A DNA stretch of 33,008 bases from Planctomycetota bacterium (GTDB lineage Bacteria > Planctomycetota > Phycisphaerae > Sedimentisphaerales > Anaerobacaceae): positions 1 to 33,008 of the forward strand of contig VRUK01000064.1 of NCBI GenBank assembly GCA_019456195.1, in the 5' to 3' direction. The position numbers and the translations under genes were made by a program. The notes under the pieces were generated by a model. It was not told where the DNA came from, did not search any database, and saw nothing but the letters and a program-made list of their open reading frames with translations. Shown in pieces: positions 1 through 8,954 of this stretch (its first letter is position 1; the number at the start of each line of letters is the position of its first letter).

Positions 1-13
1 GCTCTTCCGATCT
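1..13. other. Residual Illumina adapter sequence
   Basis: The window opens with GCTCTTCCGATCT, which is exactly the 3' end of the standard Illumina TruSeq/PE adapter. It sits at the very first base, as expected for an untrimmed read end that became a contig end. These bases should not be treated as genomic. Codons of the first gene can be trusted only from about base 15. Confidence 0.93.
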
Positions 14-14
14 G

Positions 15-1718
15 AAAAGAAGCGAGTGCGGCAACATAGCTGCAAGTGAAGATAGTTTTTTCGTTGCTGTCGGGGATAAATGTCTGCGGCTCGATGCCGA
101 AACAGGACAAACCCGTAAGAGCTACAATATGCCTGCTTCAGAAAACGGCTCAAACAGGTGGGGATATCTCGCCTACGTTGACGGCGTCATTTATGGGAGC
201 ACTATGAAACAAACAGGCGTCTCGGATTCTATTTTTGCTATTGATACACAAAGCGGTGAAACGCTTTGGAATCACCGGGGCACAAACATCGTTAACCTGA
301 CTATCGCTCTCGGGGATGGATGGCTATTTTTCATTGACAGCTCGCTGACGCCCCAGCAGCGAGAACAGTTACTTCAACAGGACAAATCACACCTGATGAA
401 TCTTAGCAGCGAAGAGATCAAAAAAGCAGAAGCAGCGCAAAAGAAGCTCGACGTGCGACTTGCCGTTGCGCTGGATGCTCAGACTGGCGGTAAACTCTGG
501 GAAAAAGCTGTCGATGTAACCGACTGCAGCAAAATTGGAATTGGCGGCGGTGAACTGACGGCAATGTATCGTGACGGTGTTGTAGTCCTGTGCGGAGCCA
601 ACGCAAACGGACATTATTGGAGGCAGTTCCTTTCGGGCGAATTCTCTAATCGCCGGCTGGTGGCTCTCTCGTCCCAAAATGGTGAGGTGCTCTGGGCCAA
701 AGACGCCAATTATCGCCACCGTCCGCTTATCATCGGAGGAATGGTTCTGGCAGAGCCCTGGGCATTTGACCTCAAGACCGGCCAGCAAAGAACACGCAAT
801 CACCCACTGACCGGTGCCGAGACACCGTGGCAATTCCTTCGGCCGGGACACCACTGCGGAGCGATTTCCGCATGTCAACAAATGCTTTTGATGCGTTCGG
901 GTTATACGAGCTATTATGACCTGCAAAACGACAGCGGTGTACGTCATTTCGCCGGCCATCGACTCGGATGCTGGATTAACGCAATTCCCGCCGACGGCCT
1001 GGTTCTGGCACCTGAAGCCAGTGCCGGCTGCATTTGCCTTTTCCCCATAGTCTGCTCAATTGCACTTGAGCCTCGCCCAGACTACGACCGATGGGGCATT
1101 TACAGCAACGGCGCAGCCAACACCCCTGTTCAACACATGGCTATCAACCTCGGCGCACCCGGCGACAGACGTGATACAAACGGCACGTTATGGTTCGGCT
1201 ATCCGCGACCCGGACTCCCCGGGGACCGCGCGGCAATGGGCTTTTCGCTCAGAATGGGAATGAACTTTCTCAAAGAGCCGGAGTATCCCCGAGAAAACAG
1301 TAAAGCTGATGCTATGAACCGAACCGATACCCCATGGCTGTTCGCTTCCTGTGCACGTGGGCTTAAACGCTGCGTTATGCCGCTTTTATCTGAATCAGAC
1401 GAACCCGCTGAATATACAGTCAGATTATATTTTACAGATTTCGATAACGAGCAGGCAGGTAAGCGCATTTTCAATATTAAGTTGCAGGGAAAAGTGGTTC
1501 TCGATAACTTCGACATAGCCAGGCAAGCAGGAGGGCATGGCAAAGCTCTTGTGCGACAGTTCCAGGGCATTGCGGTAAAGGACAATCTGGTAATTGAACT
1601 GCTGCCGCAGAATAATAACCTTTTATCTAAAAACAGTTTGCCCGTTCTCTGTGGTGTGGAAGTGCTTCGGGAAAGAAAAACGAAGAACATTGCAGCAGCA
1701 GTTAATGCTCGACAATAG
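15..1718 (+). CDS. Secreted PQQ-like beta-propeller with C-terminal malectin-like domain (5' partial)
   Basis: The frame is open from the contig edge, so the true start is missing; 567 genomic codons are visible. Repeats of the PQQ/BamB-like propeller type recur: LRLDAETGQ, FAIDTQSGETLW, VALDAQTGGKLW and LVALSSQNGEVLW. Each has the D-x-x-x-G-x-x-x-W pattern of quinoprotein-like blades. The last 110 or so residues (around YTVRLYFTDFDNEQAGKRIF and LQGKVVLDNFDI) resemble a malectin/di-glucose-binding fold. The family is usually periplasmic; cofactor binding is not demonstrated, and many such propellers are scaffolds or sugar binders. It ends 32 bases before the sulfatase, whose ribosome site lies in the gap, so the two are probably cotranscribed. 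The signal peptide would be in the missing part. Confidence 0.85.
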   Translation, partial: KRSECGNIAASEDSFFVAVGDKCLRLDAETGQTRKSYNMPASENGSNRWGYLAYVDGVIYGSTMKQTGVSDSIFAIDTQSGETLWNHRGTNIVNLTIALGDGWLFFIDSSLTPQQREQLLQQDKSHLMNLSSEEIKKAEAAQKKLDVRLAVALDAQTGGKLWEKAVDVTDCSKIGIGGGELTAMYRDGVVVLCGANANGHYWRQFLSGEFSNRRLVALSSQNGEVLWAKDANYRHRPLIIGGMVLAEPWAFDLKTGQQRTRNHPLTGAETPWQFLRPGHHCGAISACQQMLLMRSGYTSYYDLQNDSGVRHFAGHRLGCWINAIPADGLVLAPEASAGCICLFPIVCSIALEPRPDYDRWGIYSNGAANTPVQHMAINLGAPGDRRDTNGTLWFGYPRPGLPGDRAAMGFSLRMGMNFLKEPEYPRENSKADAMNRTDTPWLFASCARGLKRCVMPLLSESDEPAEYTVRLYFTDFDNEQAGKRIFNIKLQGKVVLDNFDIARQAGGHGKALVRQFQGIAVKDNLVIELLPQNNNLLSKNSLPVLCGVEVLRERKTKNIAAAVNARQ

Positions 1719-1750
1719 GGCTTGTCGACCCGTAAACAACAAGGAGAACA

Positions 1751-3307
1751 ATGAATACAAAATCAACTTCACGCCGTCAGTTCTTAAGGACGATGGGGAT
1801 GGGAGGTGCGCTGCTGGCTTGCAGGCAGGTATCGGTATTTGCAGCCGGCAAACAGAAAATACTACCAAATATTTTACTGATAACAGCCGATGACATGAAC
1901 TGTGATTCGCCGGGCTGCTTCGGCGGACAGACACCTGATATTACACCCAATATCGACCGCTTAGCTTCCGAAGGAGTACGTTTTACTCATTCTCATATTA
2001 CCATCGCGGTTTGCCAGCCATGCCGTTCTGTGTTGATGACCGGGCGATATCCCCACCGCAATGGAGCCGAGGGCTTCCAGCCGATTAATACCAGTGTAAC
2101 AACGCTACAGGAAGAACTACATAAGAGCGGCTATCTCAACGGCATTCTCGGTAAAGTCAAACACCTTGCACCAATAGAAAAATTCAAATGGGACATGGCC
2201 GGGGATATCGGAGAATTAGGTCAAGGCCGTAACCCAAAACTCTATTACAAGTTTGCCAGAGACTTTTTCCAGCAGGCAGCAAACAACGACCGGCCGTTTT
2301 TCCTGATGGCCAATTCTCACGACCCGCACAGGCCATATCATGGCAGCCTCCAGGAGAGAAATAAGTTTAAGGAAATGCTCAAAGATATTACGTCACCTTC
2401 ACGGGTGTATCGAACTGAGGAGGTCCATGTCCCCGGCTTTCTACCTGACATACCGGATGTACACAAGGAAATAGCGCAGTACTATAGTTCAGTTCGCCGC
2501 TGTGACGATACGGTCGGCGAGGTGATGCGTGCCCTTCGTGAATCGCCTCTGGCAGAAAACACCTTAACAATGTTCCTTTCGGATAACGGCATCGCCCTGC
2601 CGTTTGCCAAGACTAACTGCTATCTACACAGCACCCGCACACCCTGGATCGCCCGCTGGCCCGGTAAAATCAAACCAGGCACGGTGGACAATCGGCACTT
2701 TATCTCCGGAATAGATTTTATGCCCACCGTACTCGATGCGGTCGGTTTAGCTCAAACCAAAGGTATGGACGGTTTTTCATTTCTTCCTGCCCTGTTGGGC
2801 AAGCAGCAGGCTAATCGAGACAAGGTCTTCACACAACATCACCAGACTTCCGGACGGAACCGCTATCCAATGCGATGCATACAGAACAAAAAGTTTGGGT
2901 ACATCTTCAATCCGTGGTCCGACAACGAACGGATATTTAAGAATGAATCACAATCGGGCCTTACGTTCAAAGCAATGCAGGCTGCCGCTAAAACCAACCC
3001 GAAGATTGCCGCCCGCGTCAAACTCTTCCAATATCGAGCCGTCGAGGAGTTTTATGATTTTGCAAATGACCCTGATGCACTTCATAACCTCAGTAAAAAC
3101 CCCAAATATAAAAAAGAACTCGACAAAATGCGGAAGGAATTGTTAAATTGGATGGAACGAACCAATGATTCGGCATTTGAGGCATTGGAAAACCAGAACT
3201 CACAACAGGCTTTGAAAAATTTTATGGCGGAACAGGACGCCAAAAGCGGCAAGAAAAAGAAAAAAACTAAAAAAAGAACATCTCAAAACAAACTTCTTAA
3301 AAAATAA
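1751..3307 (+). CDS. Tat-exported sulfatase (type I, SGSH-like)
   Basis: It is predicted to hydrolyse sulfate esters or N-sulfates on carbohydrates outside the cytoplasm. The N-terminus has a twin-arginine signal (SRRQFLRTMG, residues 7-16) followed by a short hydrophobic stretch. Metal-binding DD is at 47-48. The formylglycine motif is C88-Q-P-C-R92, matching the core C-x-P-x-R but with Cys instead of the usual Ser at +3. GKVKHLAP (134-141), SHDPH (189-193) and LSDNG (276-280) are further sulfatase landmarks; the set resembles the heparan-N-sulfatase-like branch. The 518-residue length is normal for the family. The C-terminus is an unusual Lys-rich tail (SGKKKKKTKKR). AAGGAG lies just upstream of the chosen ATG. 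No sulfatase-maturing enzyme is in the window. The polysaccharide substrate cannot be told from sequence. Confidence 0.93.
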   Translation: MNTKSTSRRQFLRTMGMGGALLACRQVSVFAAGKQKILPNILLITADDMNCDSPGCFGGQTPDITPNIDRLASEGVRFTHSHITIAVCQPCRSVLMTGRYPHRNGAEGFQPINTSVTTLQEELHKSGYLNGILGKVKHLAPIEKFKWDMAGDIGELGQGRNPKLYYKFARDFFQQAANNDRPFFLMANSHDPHRPYHGSLQERNKFKEMLKDITSPSRVYRTEEVHVPGFLPDIPDVHKEIAQYYSSVRRCDDTVGEVMRALRESPLAENTLTMFLSDNGIALPFAKTNCYLHSTRTPWIARWPGKIKPGTVDNRHFISGIDFMPTVLDAVGLAQTKGMDGFSFLPALLGKQQANRDKVFTQHHQTSGRNRYPMRCIQNKKFGYIFNPWSDNERIFKNESQSGLTFKAMQAAAKTNPKIAARVKLFQYRAVEEFYDFANDPDALHNLSKNPKYKKELDKMRKELLNWMERTNDSAFEALENQNSQQALKNFMAEQDAKSGKKKKKTKKRTSQNKLLKK

Positions 3308-3320
3308 AGGAGTCAGAAAA

Positions 3321-4718
3321 ATGAACAAGAAAAATTTAACCAGGCGAGAATTTTTAGCCGTTGCGTCAACAGGAACTATTATAGCTGCTACATCGGGCCG
3401 AATCGGCGCATACGCAAACGCAAGCAAAACAGCAGGTAAGGCCGCTATTCTTGGCGGTAAAGCGGTCAGAACTAAACCTTTTCCCGGTTGGCCGGTTTGG
3501 GACAGAGGTGCAGAAAAACATGTTATATCTATATTGCGCAGCGGAAAATGGTATAGAGGAGGAGCAACAACAGTTACGGAATTTGAAAAAAAGTATGCCA
3601 AATTGATGGGAGCAAAAGCATGTGTCTGCACTGTAAACGGAACCAACGCCCTGCTTACAGCTATGCATGCGCTCGATGTAGGCGTCGGGGATGAAGTTAT
3701 TGTCTCTCCATATACGTTTATTGCCACATACAACGTAGTTTTAGGTTCATGCGCTCTGCCGGTTTTCGCTGATACCGATCCCGAGACCTTCCAGATAAAT
3801 CCGGACAAAATAGAAGAAAGAATAACCAAAAACACCAGAGCTATCATGCCAGTTCATATCCTGGGATTGCCAGCAAATATGGGCAGAATCAACGCCATCG
3901 CCAAAAAGCACAACCTTGTAGTGATAGAAGATGCCTGCCAGGCATGGATGGCAGAATGGAACCATAAAAAGATTGGCACTTTGGGAGACCTGGGATGCTT
4001 CAGCTTCCAAAACTCGAAACATCTTCCCATCGGCGAGGGTGGTGCCGTGATCGGAAACGACGAAGAGCTTATGGACAGAGTCTGGTCATACCACAACTGC
4101 GGCCGGCCATTCAGAAGCGTCAAAAAGACCAGCAATTACCCTATTATTGGAACTAATCGCAGGATGACAGAATACCAGGCGGCTATTGGCCTTTCGCAGA
4201 TCCAGCGTCTTGAAAAAGATACAGAGAGACGTAACCGGAATGCCAAATATCTTACTTCGAAAATTAAAGACATTCCCGGCATTCTCCCTCACAGGTTATA
4301 CAAAGAGGTCACCAGAGCAGCATACCATTTGTATCCTTTCCGCTATAAAAAAGAACACTTTAATGACCTTTCGCGGGACAGATTTCTCTCTGCACTCAGG
4401 GCCGAAGGTATCCCCTGTTCAAGTGGCTATGGTCCACAGTACAATGACGGCCTGATTGAAGATGCATTAAAATCCAAAAACTTCACGAGAAGTTTTTCAA
4501 AAGCAAGACTGAATAAATACCGCAGAGAAAACCGCTATCCTGATAACGACCAGCTTTGTAAAGAGGCGGTCTGGTTCGGTCAGAATATGCTTCTTGGCAA
4601 CAAAAAGGATATAGATGATATAGCGGACGCCATTTTGAAAACCTATGAGAACAGAGACAAGCTGGCACAGTCAGATAAAAACTCGTCAAAATATAAAAAA
4701 GATTCTGTTGCCCTGTAA
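3321..4718 (+). CDS. DegT/DnrJ/EryC1/StrS-type PLP aminotransferase with Tat signal
   Basis: Fold-type I PLP enzymes of this family normally transaminate nucleotide-linked ketosugars in the cytoplasm. Here residues 5-35 form a twin-arginine signal (LTRREFLAVAST, hydrophobic stretch, then GAYANA), so the enzyme is predicted to be exported folded with its cofactor. The catalytic core is intact: GTNAL (107-111) at the phosphate site, VIEDACQ with D204, and SFQNSKHLPIGEGG with the Schiff-base lysine K233. The first residues after the signal (GGKAVRTKPFPGWP) are typical of the family. AAAGGAG precedes the ATG. It starts 13 bases after the sulfatase stop, suggesting one transcript. The substrate in the periplasm is unknown; some planctomycete paralogues may be repurposed. 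Confidence 0.92.
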   Translation: MNKKNLTRREFLAVASTGTIIAATSGRIGAYANASKTAGKAAILGGKAVRTKPFPGWPVWDRGAEKHVISILRSGKWYRGGATTVTEFEKKYAKLMGAKACVCTVNGTNALLTAMHALDVGVGDEVIVSPYTFIATYNVVLGSCALPVFADTDPETFQINPDKIEERITKNTRAIMPVHILGLPANMGRINAIAKKHNLVVIEDACQAWMAEWNHKKIGTLGDLGCFSFQNSKHLPIGEGGAVIGNDEELMDRVWSYHNCGRPFRSVKKTSNYPIIGTNRRMTEYQAAIGLSQIQRLEKDTERRNRNAKYLTSKIKDIPGILPHRLYKEVTRAAYHLYPFRYKKEHFNDLSRDRFLSALRAEGIPCSSGYGPQYNDGLIEDALKSKNFTRSFSKARLNKYRRENRYPDNDQLCKEAVWFGQNMLLGNKKDIDDIADAILKTYENRDKLAQSDKNSSKYKKDSVAL

Positions 4719-4750
4719 GACGTAACACAAAGACTTGTTGTCGCCAAGAG

Positions 4751-4803
4751 CGGTATAGCGTTTAGCGTATAGTTTCTTTTTTCTGTCCGCTCTACGCTAT
4801 CCG
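4751..4803. repeat. Imperfect inverted repeat in the spacer before the second propeller gene
   Basis: The left arm (4751-4767, CGGTATAGCGTTTAGCG) is nearly the reverse complement of the right arm (4788-4803, CGCTCTACGCTATCCG). About 20 T-rich bases separate them. There is no T-run after the right arm, so a simple intrinsic terminator is not supported. It lies in the 158-base gap between the aminotransferase and the next gene. Confidence 0.5.
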
Positions 4804-4876
4804 TTTAATATCATCAACTATTAAAACCTGTTCAGTGCATGGATAGTATTATTTGCAATTCTTGAAAGGGATAAAA

Positions 4877-7800
4877 ATGAGTAAGATAAAAATAAGCCTG
4901 CTGATAACAATTGCTGTCATTCTTTTCTGCTCACCCCTTACTGGTTTAGCCCAATCGTATAAGCCAATTCTTAAAAAAATCGGCGTTAATCGTGGAATCT
5001 GTGTAGTACTCGGTGATAGGAATTGTAAACTTGCTTTGGAGCTGGCGAGAAACAGTGAATTGCTGATATATGTGCAGTTACGCGAAGCAAAGGACCTCAA
5101 GGGGGCATGCAGAATAGTTGATGAAGCTGGTTTTTACGGAACACGCATATTTGTGGAAAAAGGGCCGTTGACCAGGATACATTTGGCCGACAATTCAGCA
5201 GATGCCGTTGTTGTTCTGTTTAAGGTGCCCAAACAAGTCGAAACGGAAGTGCTTCGTGTTCTGCGTCCTGAAGGTAAGGCCATAATGGGACGCAACAAAG
5301 TCCTGGTCAAACATTTCGCCGAAGGAGTGGATGACTGGAGCCATCCTTATCACGGCCCGGACAATAATCCGCAATCCAATGATACAATTATTCGAGCACC
5401 CTATCTTACACAATTTCTGGCCGAGCCGCGCTACGCACCTTTACCTCAGGTGGCGGTTGCTTCGGCGGGTCGTATGTTTAAGGCGTTCGGGCACGTGGCC
5501 TTCAAGAGCCGGGAAGAACCGTTCCTTAATAAGCTCGTGGCATTCAACGGCTACAACGGGACAATACTCTGGCAGCGGGACCTGGCTGAGGGTGTAATGA
5601 TTCACCGCAATACAATGATTGCAACACCGACGACTTTATACGTCGGTGACGATAAGTCCTGCAAGCTCATTGATACGGTAACAGGCCGATTGAAAGAAGA
5701 AATTATCCCGCCGGTGGAACAGGCAGGCGGAACGTTCTGGAAGTGGATGGCTCTGGAAAATGGAGTGCTTTATGCCCTTATGGGACAACAGGAGCAAAGG
5801 GACCCAACAAAACGGTGGCACCGTGAAGTTCACGGTTGGCCCTGGGATCCGATATCAATAGGTTTTAATCAGCCTGATAGCCCGTGGGGGTTCGGCAAAA
5901 ACGTATTAGCTATTGACTCTAAAACAAAAAAGGTCCTGTGGAGCTACCGAGAAGACGAACCGGTGGACAGCCGGGCAATGTGCATGAACAACGGACGAAT
6001 ATATGTCTTTCGATTTGGAAAGTACCTGGCCTGCCTGAATGCGAAAAATGGTGAGGTAATCTGGCGAAAGACACCGGCTAATGCAGCTGAGCTTTTCAAA
6101 TCACTCGGGGAATATTCGCATCGACAGGATTACCGAACCAACTGGCGAACTACGAGTTATCTAAAGTGCAGTGATAAGGCTTTGTACTTTGCAGGGCCTC
6201 AGATTAACAAGCTACTTGCTGTTTCGGCTGAAAACGGAAATGTTCTTTGGGAACATCCTTACAACAATTTCCAGTTAGTCATTCGAGATGACGGTCTGTA
6301 CGGTCTTAGCGGTCAAAATGACGAAGGCAATCTCAGCAAGAAATTCGACCCGTTAACTGGCGCCGTATTGGCAGATTTGGTGACCGCCCGCAGGGCATGC
6401 AGTCGGCCAACAGGCTCTATGGACTCTATATTTTACCGGGCCAGAGGAGGTTCGACACGTTTGGACACAGCCGACGAACGTCAGGACTGGATTTCTCCTA
6501 TGCGTGCCCAATGTCACGATGGTGTCACTATTGCCAACGGTCTGCTGTACTGGTGGCCATCGGTATGTGATTGCCAGCTTACGCTCTACGGCATCACATG
6601 TCTTGGGTCCGCGGGTGATTTCGATTTTAAGCCACATGCAAATGAATCACAGCGTCTGGAGAAAAACGTCAGAGATTTGACTAAAGTAGCAAGCTTGTCT
6701 GAATCATCGGCTGACTGGCCCACCTTCCGCGCAGACAATACGGGCAGTGCAACAACAGAAGCTGTTATCCCTGAGAAAGCCAGACTACTGTGGGCATATA
6801 ATCCTAAAATTACATCCACCTCCGGAGTTTCACTTCCTACAGCCCCTGTTACGGCCGGCGGCCTGGTATTTACGAGCGGTCCCGACGGCATCGTCCGAGC
6901 CCTGGATGCAGCAAACGGTCGGTTATGCTGGAAGGCATATACTGATGGTGCGGTCCGCTTTCCTCCGACCATTTGGAAGGGTCGTGCTCTTGTCGGCTCC
7001 GGTGACGGCTGGGTTTATGCCTTTGAGGCAAAGACAGGGCGTCTGCTTTGGCGGTTTCGTGCGGCACCCCAAGAACGCAAGATACCGGTATATGGCTCAC
7101 TGCTTTCCACTTGGCCGGCTGCAAGCGGAGTATTAATCGAAGATGGAATTGCTTATTTTGCCGCCGGTATCGTTAATTATGACGGCACTTATGTCTATGC
7201 GTTAGATGCTGCGACAGGCCGGATAAAATGGCAGAACAACACGTCAGGCCATCTGGATGAGCAAGCCCATACCGGAGCAAGCGTCCAGGGCCATCAACTA
7301 CTTCACGACGGCAAGCTCTACTTAGCCAGCGGCACATCTCTGTCGCCGGCGGTCTATAGCATTTCAGATGGAAAATGCCTTAACGACCCTGCTATTCTCC
7401 GGCAGCTTGCACAAAATAATGTTTTTACATCTCAAAGCCCTCGCGGCCAGGAACTTTCTCTGCTCGGCGACCAGGTCGCGGCCTGCGGCAAGCCATTTTA
7501 TGCACACCCGAAGTATGATGTTTTCGACACCACGGTCTTCAATAAAGTTTTTCTTGCAACAACCGGAGACCGAGACATTGTGTGGATAAGCAACCAAAAG
7601 AACAGAAGAGTTTTATGCTTTGACCATATTGACAGAGAGTTATTAAAAAGAAAGATGGCGCAGCCCGGCAACCGTTTTAACCTTGACTGGAACAGATTTG
7701 GCATCAGTGATAAACCGTTATGGAGTTATGATTGCAAAGACAGTATCGCCCTTGCAACTTGCAGTAATGCCGTGGTAGTTGCAAAAAAATCAGAGATTGT

Positions 7801-7978
7801 AGCCTTAAATCTCAAGGATGGCAGTGTCCTTTGGTCTGAAGAGGTGCCTTCGGCTCCAGTTAGTTGGGGACTGGCCGTTGACCGTGATGGCCGGGTAATA
7901 GTAACTCTTGAAGACGGACAGATTATGTGCTTTGGTGTAACCAACTATGCAGCAGCACAAACTCACAGTAAATTATGA
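4877..7978 (+). CDS. Secreted PQQ-like beta-propeller with N-terminal methyltransferase-like domain
   Basis: The start at 4877 is preferred over an in-frame ATG at 4853 because GAAAGGG lies 6 bases upstream and the protein then opens with a clean signal peptide (MSKIKISLLITIAVILF, cleaved near GLAQ). It is 1033 residues. Residues about 30-150 resemble a class I SAM methyltransferase core: GICVVLGD, a helix, LLIYVQL, then DAVVVLF and VLRVLRPEGKAIM. The glycine loop is poor, so activity is doubtful. From residue about 190 to the end there are propeller repeats such as VAFNGYNGTILWQ, LACLNAKNGEVIW, VRALDAANGRLCW, VYAFEAKTGRLLW and IVALNLKDGSVLW. This architecture is common in Planctomycetota but has no assigned function known to me. 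Its stop overlaps or nearly touches the start of the binding-protein gene, suggesting translational coupling. Confidence 0.85.
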   Translation: MSKIKISLLITIAVILFCSPLTGLAQSYKPILKKIGVNRGICVVLGDRNCKLALELARNSELLIYVQLREAKDLKGACRIVDEAGFYGTRIFVEKGPLTRIHLADNSADAVVVLFKVPKQVETEVLRVLRPEGKAIMGRNKVLVKHFAEGVDDWSHPYHGPDNNPQSNDTIIRAPYLTQFLAEPRYAPLPQVAVASAGRMFKAFGHVAFKSREEPFLNKLVAFNGYNGTILWQRDLAEGVMIHRNTMIATPTTLYVGDDKSCKLIDTVTGRLKEEIIPPVEQAGGTFWKWMALENGVLYALMGQQEQRDPTKRWHREVHGWPWDPISIGFNQPDSPWGFGKNVLAIDSKTKKVLWSYREDEPVDSRAMCMNNGRIYVFRFGKYLACLNAKNGEVIWRKTPANAAELFKSLGEYSHRQDYRTNWRTTSYLKCSDKALYFAGPQINKLLAVSAENGNVLWEHPYNNFQLVIRDDGLYGLSGQNDEGNLSKKFDPLTGAVLADLVTARRACSRPTGSMDSIFYRARGGSTRLDTADERQDWISPMRAQCHDGVTIANGLLYWWPSVCDCQLTLYGITCLGSAGDFDFKPHANESQRLEKNVRDLTKVASLSESSADWPTFRADNTGSATTEAVIPEKARLLWAYNPKITSTSGVSLPTAPVTAGGLVFTSGPDGIVRALDAANGRLCWKAYTDGAVRFPPTIWKGRALVGSGDGWVYAFEAKTGRLLWRFRAAPQERKIPVYGSLLSTWPAASGVLIEDGIAYFAAGIVNYDGTYVYALDAATGRIKWQNNTSGHLDEQAHTGASVQGHQLLHDGKLYLASGTSLSPAVYSISDGKCLNDPAILRQLAQNNVFTSQSPRGQELSLLGDQVAACGKPFYAHPKYDVFDTTVFNKVFLATTGDRDIVWISNQKNRRVLCFDHIDRELLKRKMAQPGNRFNLDWNRFGISDKPLWSYDCKDSIALATCSNAVVVAKKSEIVALNLKDGSVLWSEEVPSAPVSWGLAVDRDGRVIVTLEDGQIMCFGVTNYAAAQTHSKL

Positions 7979-8778
7979 AAGAGTATAATATGTATAATAG
8001 GCACACTTATACACCCAAGAAGATTTTATATTTGTTTTTAATCAGTGTATTTTGTTTGTTGGCTGTAACTGCATGCAGTAAAAAAGAAACAGGGGACAAA
8101 GCCAAGGAGCTTGAACTTTTATGTGGCAGCTCATTTCCCAAGCCGATGGAACAACTGTGCGCTGAGTTAACTGCTCAAACAGGTATTCAGGTTCCTACGA
8201 CAATTGCAGGTAGCGAAGATTTTTTGCCTCTTGTCAAGGCCGGTCAAAAAGGGGATATCCTTGTTACACACGACCCTTTCCTTGATTATGTCCGTGACGC
8301 CAACTCATTATTCGATTATGTCCATGTAGGATTTGTGGCCCCCGTACTGGCAGTGCAAAAAGGTAATCCGAAAGGGCTGAGAAGTATTCAAGACCTGACA
8401 CAACCCGGGCTTAAAGTTGCTTTGACCGACCCACAGTATTCCACATGCGGGGAAATGGTCTTTGCGCTTTTGGAAAAGAAAGGCATAAAAGAGGCAGTAC
8501 TGAAAAACGTCGAAAATCGCTTAACCAAAGGACACAGCACTTTGGGGACTTTTCTGAAAACCCAGGCCGTCGATGCGGTCATTATGTGGAACGGCGTAGC
8601 ACATACATTCCGCGACAGTTTGGAGGTCGTTAAGACGCCTTATGAATACGATGAAGAAATCCGCGTGCATATCATTGGCCTGAGCTATTCCAAAGAACCT
8701 GAAGCGCTCAGACAGTTCATTAACTTCGCTCGAACTAAAGGTCCTGAGATTTTTGCCGAGTATGGCTACGTAAAATAA
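7975..8778 (+). CDS. Lipoprotein substrate-binding protein, molybdate/sulfate-type ABC importer
   Basis: A 267-residue binding protein with a lipoprotein signal peptide: hydrophobic stretch, then LAVTAC with the lipidated Cys at residue 34. The mature part has the pattern of ModA/Wtp-like binding proteins: LLCGSSFPKPME, AGSEDFLPLVKAGQKGDILVT, a VAPVLAVQKGNP hinge strand and LKVALTDPQYSTCG. These suggest a small oxyanion such as molybdate, tungstate or sulfate, but ligand residues cannot be assigned by eye. ATG at 7975 overlaps the previous stop as ATGA; an in-frame ATG at 7990 has GAAAGAG 6 bases upstream and may be the real start. A permease and an ATPase of the same importer type follow. 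Confidence 0.85.
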   Translation: MKEYNMYNRHTYTPKKILYLFLISVFCLLAVTACSKKETGDKAKELELLCGSSFPKPMEQLCAELTAQTGIQVPTTIAGSEDFLPLVKAGQKGDILVTHDPFLDYVRDANSLFDYVHVGFVAPVLAVQKGNPKGLRSIQDLTQPGLKVALTDPQYSTCGEMVFALLEKKGIKEAVLKNVENRLTKGHSTLGTFLKTQAVDAVIMWNGVAHTFRDSLEVVKTPYEYDEEIRVHIIGLSYSKEPEALRQFINFARTKGPEIFAEYGYVK

Positions 8779-8954
8779 CGAAACAGGAAAACAGCATATA
8801 AAAAGTTTCAATTCAAGCAGGGAGCAGGACATTTTCTGGAAACTCCTTTACATAGCCGGGTCTTTTCAATAGAATGTGCGTTTTATTTATAGGAAAAATG
8901 ACATTTGATTGTAATAATCTGCATGAGATATATGCTGTATCATGAATTTAACAA

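Noticed and set aside
387..959. 190-codon ORF on the minus strand inside the first propeller gene
   Set aside because: It is antisense to clear propeller repeats, has no ribosome site and no recognisable motif.
3200..3847. 215-codon ORF on the minus strand across the sulfatase/aminotransferase junction
   Set aside because: It is antisense to two well-supported genes, and its sequence shows no family motif.
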